Shown: positions 31,639-41,483, counted from the stretch's first letter. The stretch: 64,000 nucleotides of DNA from an uncultured Clostridia bacterium (GCA_948472945.1 CAOKVX010000010.1:20752-84751), one strand, 5' to 3'. Notes: generated by a model from the sequence alone, not told the origin. Numbers and translations are program-made.

Positions 31639-32871
31639 CTATCTTGCAGAAACACCTTCTGCCATCTCATCTAACTGCTCCTGCAGGTCTTGGCCGGAAA
31701 GGTTCTTTTCCGCCATGTTTTCAGCAAATTTTTTTACCGGGTCCCAAAACTTACCGCCTACCCGCTGAAGCTGAGAAAATTCAGACTGCTCTATAAGCGC
31801 TGTAATAGCCGGAGACTGCCTGATTTCTTCGGAATCCGCAACCGCTATATTTGACGGACCCTGTCCACGCATCTCAAAACGAAGCCTTTGGTTTTCTTCA
31901 TTGGTAATCCATTCGGCAAGCCTTGACGCCCATTCGGGATGTTCAGAGTAAGCGTTTACCCCTATCAGTTTACAGCCTGAAAAAGAAGCCATCTGTATTT
32001 TACCGCCGTTGCAGCTATAAACCGGCAGCTTTGCGGCTCCGGCATCCTCTCCCCAAGCCTCATTAACTGCAACGGAATTCCATACGCCGCTGACGCCCGC
32101 AATTACAGAACCGTTCCTTACTCCCTCAAGAAACTTTTCGTCTGTACAACTGGCAAAACCCGGGTTTTTCGCAATATCAAGCATCGACTGGGCTACATCT
32201 ATACCTCTAATACTACCCTCTGTCTGATTCCATGTACAGTAGTTTGTTATACCATCATCGTTAAGTCCAACCTGAAGCCCTGTGTTGCCAAAAAAAGAAT
32301 ATACATACCATGCCGAAGACCAGTCCATAGTAAACAACTTTCCATTTGCAGCGGCCGCTTCCAATATACCATCCAGCGTCTTAACCTGTTCTTCCGTAAT
32401 ATATTTCTTGTTATAATATAAAAAATATCCGTTATCCGCTGTTAATGGATACGCATATAGCTGATTGTTTACTGTAGCAGCCTCTACTGCACTTGTAAGA
32501 TTCCTGTTCCTAATCTCTTCCGCATTCTTTATGGGGTCCAATGCTCCGGCGGCGGCTAGGGCATTCAACTGGTCATCTGCAAATGTAAACACATCCGCAC
32601 CATCCTCCAATCCGCCAAGTAATACGTCTTTACACTGGGATTCTCCCTGTACCTCAAATGAAATCTTAAAATCAGCCTGCCCTTGATATTTTATCTGAAA
32701 ACTATTTATAATCTGGTTCATCAGCTCCGTATCTTCCTCTGCGCCCCAAACAACCAGCTCGACTTTTTGGGGTTCCGTTTTCTCTAAGCTCGTTTTCTCT
32801 GTCTCACCACATCCCGTAAACATCACAGTATATAGAATGATGATAAGAAATCCCCATATACTATTTCTCAT
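31639..32871 (-). CDS. Extracellular solute-binding lipoprotein (family 1, sugar-type)
   Basis: MRNSIWGFLIIILYTVMFTGCGETEK lipobox; VELVVWGAEEDTELMNQIINSF...ADVFTFADDQLNALAAAGALDPI. Track start 33006 is too long; 32871 has an RBS. Confidence 0.88.
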   Translation of the reverse strand: MRNSIWGFLIIILYTVMFTGCGETEKTSLEKTEPQKVELVVWGAEEDTELMNQIINSFQIKYQGQADFKISFEVQGESQCKDVLLGGLEDGADVFTFADDQLNALAAAGALDPIKNAEEIRNRNLTSAVEAATVNNQLYAYPLTADNGYFLYYNKKYITEEQVKTLDGILEAAAANGKLFTMDWSSAWYVYSFFGNTGLQVGLNDDGITNYCTWNQTEGSIRGIDVAQSMLDIAKNPGFASCTDEKFLEGVRNGSVIAGVSGVWNSVAVNEAWGEDAGAAKLPVYSCNGGKIQMASFSGCKLIGVNAYSEHPEWASRLAEWITNEENQRLRFEMRGQGPSNIAVADSEEIRQSPAITALIEQSEFSQLQRVGGKFWDPVKKFAENMAEKNLSGQDLQEQLDEMAEGVSAR

Positions 32872-32905
32872 ATATATTCCATCCTTTATGTCCCCTTTTT
32901 TGGCT

Positions 32906-32942
32906 ATTATAGCACCGTTAAATACCATTTGCAATATATGGA
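32906..32942 (-). promoter_or_regulatory. sigmaA-type promoter of SBP-MCP operon; left copy of 37-bp direct repeat
   Basis: Reverse strand TTGCAA-N17-TATAAT (-35 at 32929-32934, -10 at 32906-32911); 36/37 identical to 39545-39581. Confidence 0.75.
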
Positions 32943-33018
32943 CTCCAATTGTGATGCTTCTAGTCTTTTTCAATCCACTGATATAACTAACCAAGTATAA
33001 GTTCATCCCTCTTTGGGT

Positions 33019-33741
33019 TTAAGAGTCTTCACTCTCCCCAAAATAATGCATATATACATCCTCAAGATTGTTCCCGCCTGCTAACTGAACCAGAACTTCC
33101 GGTGAATCATCAGCAACCAGATTGCCATCTTTCATAACAAGAATTCTATCTGCAATAGTTTCAATATCACTTACCACATGTGTGGCAACAAGAATTATTT
33201 TTGCCCTGGAAAGCTTCTGGATATAATTACGAAAATTAACCCTTTCTTTCGGATCAAGTCCTGCTGTGGGTTCATCCAGAATCAGTATCTTTGGATTGCC
33301 AAGCAAAGCCTGCGCAAGAAGTACCCGCTGCTTCATTCCCCCTGAGAAACCACCTATTTTATTATCTGCAACATCAGAAAGATTCACTAACATAAGCAGT
33401 TCATCAATCTGCTTTTTTGCTTCTTTTTTCTTAATACCCTTTAATTCTGAGATATAATTCAGGAACATTCTTGCAGAAAAATTCTCATAGAACCCCTGCT
33501 GCTGTGGCATATATCCAATAAGTTCGCGATAATCCTTTCCCATCTCAAATATTTCCTTACCATTATAAAGAATCTCACCCGAATTACGCCTCACATTATC
33601 CGTTATCAGATTCATAAGTGTACTTTTTCCTGCTCCGTTAGCACCAAGCAACCCATATATTCCATTCTCAAATGTATAGCAAAAATCCCTTAATACATTT
33701 TTATCACCATATGATTTACAAACTTTTTTTAATTCAAGCAT
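33019..33741 (-). CDS. ABC transporter ATP-binding protein
   Basis: Walker A GLLGANGAGKSTLM, signature FSGGMKQRVLLAQALL, Walker B ILILDEPTAGLDP. Confidence 0.96.
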   Translation of the reverse strand: MLELKKVCKSYGDKNVLRDFCYTFENGIYGLLGANGAGKSTLMNLITDNVRRNSGEILYNGKEIFEMGKDYRELIGYMPQQQGFYENFSARMFLNYISELKGIKKKEAKKQIDELLMLVNLSDVADNKIGGFSGGMKQRVLLAQALLGNPKILILDEPTAGLDPKERVNFRNYIQKLSRAKIILVATHVVSDIETIADRILVMKDGNLVADDSPEVLVQLAGGNNLEDVYMHYFGESEDS

Positions 33742-34781
33742 AATATTTCTCCTCTGTTAACATCACTATTACTTTCCGAATCAAAATAAATCATCTTATA
33801 GTTGTAACCATCTGATGAGTATATAATAATCACTTCATTATCACTAATCTGTTCCACATGACTGACGCTGCTAGAATCAATATGATTATCTTTCATATCA
33901 ATTAATGCTTTTAATTCATTATTCACCAGGTCATATGAATACAGATGTTCCTCACCCATTATTAAGACATTCAAATTATATATTCCTGCAATACCACCGC
34001 ATTTTTCGTTAGGAAAGATATCTATAAACTGAGATGGCTCATATGTATCATTTTCAACATCATAATATCCCAAATCATTTTTATTCACACCATATCTGTA
34101 CAATATAATCCTGCCATTACATTGCTCAATCTCGTCACCATAATCCTCCATCTGCCTAACACATAGCTTTTTACCATTTATATCATATTTTATTAAAAAT
34201 GATTCAATTGTAGTCTCCGGCATTGTCAGAATATATGAATTACCCTCATTATCTATAACGCACTTATTAATTATTGATACATTTTCATCTTCTTCAAATT
34301 GAACTATTGATTTTTTATTCCCCGCCATATCATATGTCACTTTAATAATAATATAGTTATCTGAATAAGTATCTTCTGATTTCGTCATCACAATACAATA
34401 TACCACAATATCATCAGCAGCGATATTTAATGAAACCACACTATCTAACACATAATTATCATTTCCCTCAAAGTTGACTTCAGTTATCTCCGTAGTATTT
34501 CCAATTTCCAAATTATATTTTACTATCTTATATCTTTTATCCTCGCCGCGACCTCCTTCAGCCGGCATAAGACAATATAAGAAGTCTTCACAGCAACTGT
34601 AATACAAGACATTCCTGCCAAACTCTAATTCTTCACATTTTGCAAACTGAAGTTCCACATCTCCCTTAAAATCATCTGCCAATAAATGAGCGTTTTTTGC
34701 TCTCTGAACAATATCTTCTTTACACGAACATAAGCATAGGACAGATACAATTGTCATCAGCGAAACAAATATTCTCTTCAT
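33729..34781 (-). CDS. Secreted lipoprotein with beta-propeller-like repeats
   Basis: MKRIFVSLMTIVSVLCLCSCKED signal/lipobox; 13-nt overlap with 33019 gene. Confidence 0.7.
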   Translation of the reverse strand: MKRIFVSLMTIVSVLCLCSCKEDIVQRAKNAHLLADDFKGDVELQFAKCEELEFGRNVLYYSCCEDFLYCLMPAEGGRGEDKRYKIVKYNLEIGNTTEITEVNFEGNDNYVLDSVVSLNIAADDIVVYCIVMTKSEDTYSDNYIIIKVTYDMAGNKKSIVQFEEDENVSIINKCVIDNEGNSYILTMPETTIESFLIKYDINGKKLCVRQMEDYGDEIEQCNGRIILYRYGVNKNDLGYYDVENDTYEPSQFIDIFPNEKCGGIAGIYNLNVLIMGEEHLYSYDLVNNELKALIDMKDNHIDSSSVSHVEQISDNEVIIIYSSDGYNYKMIYFDSESNSDVNRGEILCLN

Positions 34782-36829
34782 GCAATTTTCCTTCCTTTAT
34801 TCGACCATTTTCTGAATGTCTTGACAGAACAATATAATGACACCATGCCTGACAGGACAATTGGAACAATTACTGCGCATATTACCATTGGAGCTGAAGA
34901 GTATTCTACAAATCCATTTAACAATCCTATCGGAGCAAGCAAAAAAGATACCAGATATACTTGATTTTGTTTCTTGATATATGCTGATATTAACATAACA
35001 ACACATGCAACCATAATCATTGTCATAGCTCTCTCTATATACCATAATACAAAGAACCCGCCAATGCTTATATCAAAAGGAACATGCTCAAGAATTCTAA
35101 CATTTTGTACCGGGGCATCTAAACCATTAAGATTATATTTTATTCTCACTTCATAAAACTGAATAAGAAACATTATTATAGTAATGCTTAACGTACTCAC
35201 TAGCGAATAAATGGTTTTTCTTCTAAATACAATACCCTTTCCCTTTTTAGTGCTCGCTATAAGATAATTAACCCCGCTTTGATATTCAGATGCATAACAA
35301 GGAGCTACAAGCAGTACAATTGCCAAAATAACAATCACTCCGTCTATCATTCTTTTGCCTGATTTTAATTCGCCAAACAACATATCAAAACCTCTGTCAT
35401 TGATAAACCAGCCTTTTATTCCTCTGCTTTCAAGGCCCTCTGCGTATTCTTTCTGTTCGGTTAACATATCAAACATTGCGAGTCTTGCATCGTCTGATTC
35501 CTCGCCATTGCTTAATAACGTATTAATTTCCTCCCCTATGCAATTGTAGGCCATTAAGGATTCATCATTTATCTCACCTGTGTATAATTCATAAAATTCA
35601 TCAAGCTGGATTCTATCGTTACCCAGTAAAAGTTCCAGCATATCCATATTACTAATAAGTAAATACAGTAAACATACAATAACTATAATTCCTTTTTTTT
35701 GAATCAGTAATTTATAAATTTCAAATCCCATTCCACCGATATGACATATAATCTTACGCATTCTATTCGCAACTATATTTAACGCCTTTTCGACTATTCC
35801 CGGTGTGTAAAACGGTCTCGTATTAACGCCTGTTATTAATACTGAGACACTTAAAAAAAGTATTAGAAAAATAAGTACTACTGATAAATATTCTCTTACA
35901 TTAAACAAAGTGCCGGCAATCATAAAGTTGGCGTACTCGGTGAATACTTCCTTGGAATTAATAAAAAACCAAAGATTAGTATACTTTAATATACATAGCG
36001 GATTTCTTGAACTTATCATGTAATATAGGAAAAATTCCATTACATAGAAAAAAGAACATACTACCATGCCAATATTAATATTATGAATAAGCGCTAATAT
36101 AAACCATATAAATAAACCTGAAACTGCAAGCGCCGCCGAGAGAAACAATACATAATAAACCAAAAATACAAACAATGATACCGGCATCAAAAAGCATTGC
36201 AGTTCTGAGACCGACTGCACAGGTGCAAACAATATACCTGTTCCGCCGTAATCCATAAAACTGACTGAAAGGGTACTTGAAATCAGCACAGTTTCCGTTA
36301 CCAAAGCCACCACAAACAAAATAAACAAACGCTTCAATATAAGTCTGAATCTACCCTCACGGCACGTATAAACAATCTGCCATAATCCTTTTTTTCTTTC
36401 GTCCAAAAATGATATGACGGTAAATAACATTATTATAAAAGCAAATATGTACATGATATCATGCTTTAAAAATACATCTACAGCATAATCATTAATCTCT
36501 GAAAGTTCAACCTCCGATATTTTCTCATAGTCTTCAACAGTCTTCATAATATTTTTATAAGAAAATGAATCCTCATCAGAAAAAATGCTTATCTCAAGCA
36601 TCTCTTCTTTTTGTTTTGGAACTTCTTCAAGCTTTCTGTAAAAATCCTCATGCTGTGTTCTTTGTTTCTCCAAAAGTTCACCTGCAAATATTCGCAAATG
36701 TTCTTCGGAATTAATCCTGCTAAGAGAATCTATCTGATAGTATTGAAATATAGCCAGATTTACCGCAAACAAAGACAGCACCAATGCTATATACTTTTTA
36801 TTTAGTATTACTCTCTTTATCTCGCACAT
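34778..36829 (-). CDS. Large ABC-type permease (two membrane bundles, about 683 aa)
   Basis: Multiple TM stretches in two halves; 4-nt overlap with 33729 gene and 13-nt overlap with 36817 gene. Confidence 0.75.
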   Translation of the reverse strand: MCEIKRVILNKKYIALVLSLFAVNLAIFQYYQIDSLSRINSEEHLRIFAGELLEKQRTQHEDFYRKLEEVPKQKEEMLEISIFSDEDSFSYKNIMKTVEDYEKISEVELSEINDYAVDVFLKHDIMYIFAFIIMLFTVISFLDERKKGLWQIVYTCREGRFRLILKRLFILFVVALVTETVLISSTLSVSFMDYGGTGILFAPVQSVSELQCFLMPVSLFVFLVYYVLFLSAALAVSGLFIWFILALIHNINIGMVVCSFFYVMEFFLYYMISSRNPLCILKYTNLWFFINSKEVFTEYANFMIAGTLFNVREYLSVVLIFLILFLSVSVLITGVNTRPFYTPGIVEKALNIVANRMRKIICHIGGMGFEIYKLLIQKKGIIVIVCLLYLLISNMDMLELLLGNDRIQLDEFYELYTGEINDESLMAYNCIGEEINTLLSNGEESDDARLAMFDMLTEQKEYAEGLESRGIKGWFINDRGFDMLFGELKSGKRMIDGVIVILAIVLLVAPCYASEYQSGVNYLIASTKKGKGIVFRRKTIYSLVSTLSITIIMFLIQFYEVRIKYNLNGLDAPVQNVRILEHVPFDISIGGFFVLWYIERAMTMIMVACVVMLISAYIKKQNQVYLVSFLLAPIGLLNGFVEYSSAPMVICAVIVPIVLSGMVSLYCSVKTFRKWSNKGRKIA

Positions 36830-38046
36830 ACTTCTTTAATCTCTCCAGTCTTTATATCACACAATGCATATTTTCCTGTCGAGTGATTTATAAGCAAAAC
36901 CCTTTTCTTGTCTGACCAGACCATGCTATAGCCCGGAGCTTCTGTCTGATAAACCTTTTTTCCATCATGAGACAGCACTATAAGATAATCCTTTTCGTCT
37001 TTTTTAATCATAATGTACTGATATGATGAATCAATGCAATAACCACTAAACTCAAAATTTTCATTCGTATAAACAATATTACTGTTATCGCCATCTGACA
37101 AATACACCTGATACTTTTTCTCAGTGTATGTATCACTATCATATTCATCAAAACCGGTTGAAATATTACCGTTAAAACAACATAACAGCCAATGTCCCTC
37201 CTGAATATTAAACTCTGTCATTGTTTCGTCATTGATATTATAACAATAATACTCCTTAACTTCTCTTGCGTCAGCACCCGGTCCATCTCGGTTAAATTTT
37301 TCTATGTATATATTATCTCCATCAAAATTAGCAATCGATATACTCGCAGTATAACCTGTATGCCTTAATATTTCTTTTCTATCTTTACTACCTAAAGCAA
37401 AACAATATAATATAGAAACATCCTCGGTCTCCATATTACCATCTACTGTATCTACTGTCATATATAAACACCCTTTGTGAAGTGCCAAATAAAATGAATA
37501 AGCAGAATCATTTTCTATGGCAAAAAGAGTCTTTATCAGTGTGCGTTCGCTCCCGTCCCTATTCATTCTATACAAACATATACTACACGTATCCATATCA
37601 GCAGCAACAACATATATTTGTTTATCATACGCAAAAACAGCATAAAAAGTATAATATAATGCATCACAGTTCCCATCATTATGAAAACAATCAGGTTTAC
37701 TGCACAAAGGCACCATCTTACATGTCTTTTTATCAACAAAAGAAAGTACGAATGTTGTATTATTATAAACATAAAACCCTTCATCCGTATATGCTGCATA
37801 CTTCAATGACGAAAAATTTTGGTCTTCAATATCTTTATCAATATCTTCTATTGCAATGTCATCATCAGTATCTACTACCAAAGCTTCCTGTAACTTCCCC
37901 TCCCTATCAACTTTTGTTTCGTCTAATCTTTTCTCCGGAACATTCTTTTTGCTATTCTCTATATCCATATCAGCCATTCTGCTAATAAGCATTCCCAACA
38001 TGACTATCGCAACACATATACAAATAATTATTATTTTCCGTTTCAT
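36817..38046 (-). CDS. Membrane-anchored beta-propeller-like protein with CSKPDCFHNDGNCDA motif
   Basis: N-terminal TM IIIICICVAIVMLGMLI; Cys-rich CxKPDCxHxxxxC motif and repeated YxVxxDxxxxxLYRMNRDGS-like blades. Confidence 0.7.
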   Translation of the reverse strand: MKRKIIIICICVAIVMLGMLISRMADMDIENSKKNVPEKRLDETKVDREGKLQEALVVDTDDDIAIEDIDKDIEDQNFSSLKYAAYTDEGFYVYNNTTFVLSFVDKKTCKMVPLCSKPDCFHNDGNCDALYYTFYAVFAYDKQIYVVAADMDTCSICLYRMNRDGSERTLIKTLFAIENDSAYSFYLALHKGCLYMTVDTVDGNMETEDVSILYCFALGSKDRKEILRHTGYTASISIANFDGDNIYIEKFNRDGPGADAREVKEYYCYNINDETMTEFNIQEGHWLLCCFNGNISTGFDEYDSDTYTEKKYQVYLSDGDNSNIVYTNENFEFSGYCIDSSYQYIMIKKDEKDYLIVLSHDGKKVYQTEAPGYSMVWSDKKRVLLINHSTGKYALCDIKTGEIKEVCAR

Positions 38047-38159
38047 AGTAATACCTTTCCTGAATAATTAATCCAAAACCAAATAATGTAATGCAAAGAT
38101 AAAATATCTGACATTACATTACCGGCATTGGCTAATATTCTATACATTTATTCCCGAAA

Positions 38160-38597
38160 TTAACTATACAATTGTGCTTTTCCCTGATATGTACCATTAA
38201 TTGTCGCAATTGCCCTGCATGGATATCCGGTTGTACATATTGGATATGTTACACTTTTTCCACCTGCAACTGCTGAATAGCCGGTATGCGAATAAGTACT
38301 GATATAATTACGAATATTAATTCTAAGTCTTCTATCTGAAGCACTCCTAAAATAATACCCCTCTACTGTTGCTTTAAGATTTTCATTAGCACCTCCTGTT
38401 AAATTTATTTTACCTGTAAATGTACCATAAGAATCATTATTTGAAAAAACGACAGATACACTCCCGTTATAATTTTTTAATTCGCTCCTTGCACTCAATG
38501 CATCAACTCTAGTAACATTACATAACAATAATGAGCACGTAAGCGTCATCGTCATAACTTTTTTTGCAATTTTAGAAATATTATATTTCATCATCAT
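38160..38597 (-). CDS. Small secreted protein, 145 aa, unknown function
   Basis: Signal peptide KKVMTMTLTCSLLLCNVTRVDA; mature region with two Cys (PICTTGYPCRA); directly upstream of ABC module. Confidence 0.7.
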   Translation of the reverse strand: MMMKYNISKIAKKVMTMTLTCSLLLCNVTRVDALSARSELKNYNGSVSVVFSNNDSYGTFTGKINLTGGANENLKATVEGYYFRSASDRRLRINIRNYISTYSHTGYSAVAGGKSVTYPICTTGYPCRAIATINGTYQGKAQLYS

Positions 38598-38768
38598 TCT
38601 CCTTTTCGTATTTTACTTACTACTGCCTCATGTTTAATTGTTTTAAGTATTCTTTTCAAATCAACTATAATTTAATAAGAACGCTTAAAACACAATCATT
38701 CTGTTTCGAATATAATAAATACACATTTCCATTCTTTAATCCCTCCTTATCGTTATATTTCATACGCT

Positions 38769-38794
38769 AATACTTATATTCAAATATAAGTATT
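38769..38794. promoter_or_regulatory. Palindromic operator-like site upstream of the secreted-protein gene
   Basis: AATACTTATATT-CA-AATATAAGTATT, 12-bp perfect arms. Confidence 0.45.
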
Positions 38795-39169
38795 AATCCC
38801 CCCTTCTTTCAAGAAATTCCCTCCGCTTGGTTTTCTTCTTGTAGTTAGGGTATTCTATGTATAATACCTATATAAATCATAAATCACCAGTAAATGTTTA
38901 AATTAATCAGCATTTTCCTAATTATACTTTACCCAAATCACTATGTCAATATTGCCAGATATTTATATCCCTTTGAATTTACCCTCACATCCACAATATA
39001 CTGTTACTAAAATCCTTTATATAAAGCCAATTGTGGCTTATTTTTTGTCATCTTACTGTCAGACGCTGCTTGAATCTCCTAAGTATGAACTACTAACATC
39101 TAACGCGCACTTTCCGTTATGGCTGAAGAATCTGACTTTATTCAGACGGAACTATAACGCAATTCAAAC

Positions 39170-39527
39170 CTCGTCCATCCGAGAAACAAAAAGATTCTTT
39201 ACTTCGACTGTACGAATTATTACTTTGGAATTGAACAGGATGATGATTATAGAAAGTATGGAAAAAGCAAGGAAAACAGACCAAATCCCATCGTCACAGT
39301 AAGGTTTATGGGGCTATATCCCTTCTTACAAGAGAACAGATCCGACAGATGATTTACACAAATCATTTGGTTTTTATATGGATTATGAATTTATCTCAAA
39401 ATCAGCCATGCGAAATATTATAAAAAGTACTAAAATAAATGAAGAAAAAAATGGCACAAATCGTTTCCAAAGAGAAAATGGCTACAGCCCGCATAATAAC
39501 TGGGTCTGTAGCCGTTTTGTACTTTAA
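39170..39527 (+). pseudogene. Degenerate IS1634-like (IS4-superfamily) transposase remnant
   Basis: Frame beginning 39191: KILYFDCTNYYFGIEQDDDYRKYGKSKENRPNPIV; then different frame from 39309: WGYIPSYKRTDPTDDLHKSFGFYMDYEFISKSAMRNIIKSTK...*(39525-39527). Internal deletion and frameshift. Confidence 0.75.
39478..39520 (+). terminator. Hairpin at end of transposase remnant
   Basis: ggctacag-cccgcataataactgggt-ctgtagcc followed by gttttg. Confidence 0.5.
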
Positions 39528-39544
39528 CAAGTGTCAAACTCGAG

Positions 39545-39581
39545 ATTATAGCACCGATAAATACCATTTGCAATATATGGA
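39545..39581 (-). repeat. Right copy of 37-bp direct repeat (contains orphan TTGCAA-N17-TATAAT promoter)
   Basis: ATTATAGCACCGATAAATACCATTTGCAATATATGGA, one mismatch to 32906-32942. Confidence 0.85.
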
Positions 39582-39602
39582 TGTTTTAAACTTTTCCTAA
39601 CT

Positions 39603-41369
39603 TCAGCCCGGCAGGCTATCCTCCACACACAGCGCCCCCCAGCCGGTCTCCTGATTAGGATAATTTTCATAACCGGGAATCATCCTCGCCCCTTTTTGCA
39701 GGTACGCTTTCATCTTCTCACCGTAAAGATAGGCGTCATTTCCATTTACTATCCCCCACTGCATCATACAGCTCGCTGCACCTGTGACAAACGGCGTCGC
39801 CATTGATGTTCCGGAGCGGTAAACATACCCTCCTCCGGGTGCGGCGGACATTATATTAACACCAGGCGCAATAATATCCGGCTTTATGACCCCTGACGCA
39901 GTATATCCTCGTCCCGAAAAAAACGCCACGCTGTCAGTTGCACCGTCGTAGGCGCCGACTGATATCGCTTTGTCGGCCGTGGACGGAATCGTAAGCGATA
40001 TATCGGCCACAGGCCGCAGAAAACCTGTGCCGTTATTCAAAATTGCCCCGGACGGAAGCCATAAATTATACTTTCCGTCAACGACCTTTAAAGGTCTTAA
40101 CTGTATGCTCCACACGCCGCCCTCAAAAAAATCACCGTCCGGAATCATCTCTATATATATCTCCTGATTTATACTGTACGGCGACGGTTTGCCAAAATAA
40201 ACAAAAAGTTCTGTATTGTATAAGCGGTAACGTATGGTGTCCTGCACGTTTAGAATAATGACCGTCTGCGTTCCGTCCGGAGCCACAATGCTAATCTCTA
40301 TATCATCCACGTAACTCTTCCATATCTGGACCCCAAACGCCTGAGTATACCTGTAGATCAGAAGTTCTATGACGTCCGCATCCTGCGCTGCGCTGCCAGC
40401 CTTAAATCTTCCCGACACATGTCTGGCGGTGCTCCCCTCGTTTCCGGTACCTATAACAATTACGTTCTTCCAAATGCCAGCCGCCTGATCTATGTAGGTT
40501 TCTAGCAGCGAGTCGCCCTCATGCGCACCGTAGCTGTTGCCGAAACTTATATTTATTGCGACAGGCTTCTCAATTTCAATCGCTTTCTGGAGCACATAAT
40601 TGATTGCCTGCATCAGCTCCGTCGTCATTGGAAATGAATTACTCCTCTGCCTGCCAAGTTTTACGACAATAATTTCACTCTCAGGCGCACATCCTGTCTG
40701 CAGGCCGTTCGACGCACGCCCATTGCCCGCCGCAATACCTAGAACATGGGTTCCGTGCCCGCTTGAATCATACACCGGTATCGACACGCTGTCATTTATA
40801 ACAGCTTCATTTATCTGCTCCGCAGTATACTCGACGCCCATATTGTAACCAGCCGGCGGCTCGCCATTGGCGGACTGGTCCCATATATATAAGATTCTCG
40901 TCGTTCCGTCGTCATTTCGAAAATCGGGATGTCTGTAATCAACTCCGCTGTCGATAACCGCAACTATAGTACCCCTGCCGGTAAGACCGCTATACGACAG
41001 CAGCCCGCCCGAAAACGAAACTTTCTGCACAGGCTTAAAACATGACACGGCCTTTCCGTCGGCCACTTCAAAATACAGATTTTTAGGCTTTTCCATATAT
41101 TCAATCTGTGGCAGAAGCGCAACCTGCTCTATATAATTTTGCGGAATGTTTAATACTGCGTATCCGCCGTACAGATATGTAACGGTCACACCGTACTGCA
41201 ACAGACCATCAAGGCTTCCGTGGTATTTCACGACAACCTCCCACATCTTCGTCTCGCGGTCAAACCCGGCTTCCAGCTCAGGGTCCCTCTCACGCTCACT
41301 TTCTGTAAGGGAAAGCGAAATAATTAAAAGATTATCAATTTTTTCATCAGACATACAACATTCCTCCAA
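39603..41369 (-). CDS. S8 family serine peptidase (subtilase, Csp-like)
   Basis: Catalytic triad motifs VAVIDSGVDYRHPDF, HGTHVLGIAAG, SGTSMATPFVTGAAS. Confidence 0.93.
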   Translation of the reverse strand: MEECCMSDEKIDNLLIISLSLTESERERDPELEAGFDRETKMWEVVVKYHGSLDGLLQYGVTVTYLYGGYAVLNIPQNYIEQVALLPQIEYMEKPKNLYFEVADGKAVSCFKPVQKVSFSGGLLSYSGLTGRGTIVAVIDSGVDYRHPDFRNDDGTTRILYIWDQSANGEPPAGYNMGVEYTAEQINEAVINDSVSIPVYDSSGHGTHVLGIAAGNGRASNGLQTGCAPESEIIVVKLGRQRSNSFPMTTELMQAINYVLQKAIEIEKPVAINISFGNSYGAHEGDSLLETYIDQAAGIWKNVIVIGTGNEGSTARHVSGRFKAGSAAQDADVIELLIYRYTQAFGVQIWKSYVDDIEISIVAPDGTQTVIILNVQDTIRYRLYNTELFVYFGKPSPYSINQEIYIEMIPDGDFFEGGVWSIQLRPLKVVDGKYNLWLPSGAILNNGTGFLRPVADISLTIPSTADKAISVGAYDGATDSVAFFSGRGYTASGVIKPDIIAPGVNIMSAAPGGGYVYRSGTSMATPFVTGAASCMMQWGIVNGNDAYLYGEKMKAYLQKGARMIPGYENYPNQETGWGALCVEDSLPG

Positions 41370-41483
41370 TATATCAAACTTCTATACCACAAATCCGGTT
41401 CAGGAAATATTTCAATTAATGTTCGCTATAATTATTAAGTTTATATTTATTAATTTCTATATTTGTTAATAAATGTATAAAAA

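Noticed and set aside
32872-33006. N-terminal extension of the solute-binding protein ORF
   Set aside because: Covers the promoter repeat and lacks a signal peptide; lipobox-containing start at 32871 is better.
38943-39169. ORF 38943-39302 as a real 119-aa gene
   Set aside because: Its frame differs from the recognisable transposase segments; no RBS; likely chance ORF across a degenerate IS.
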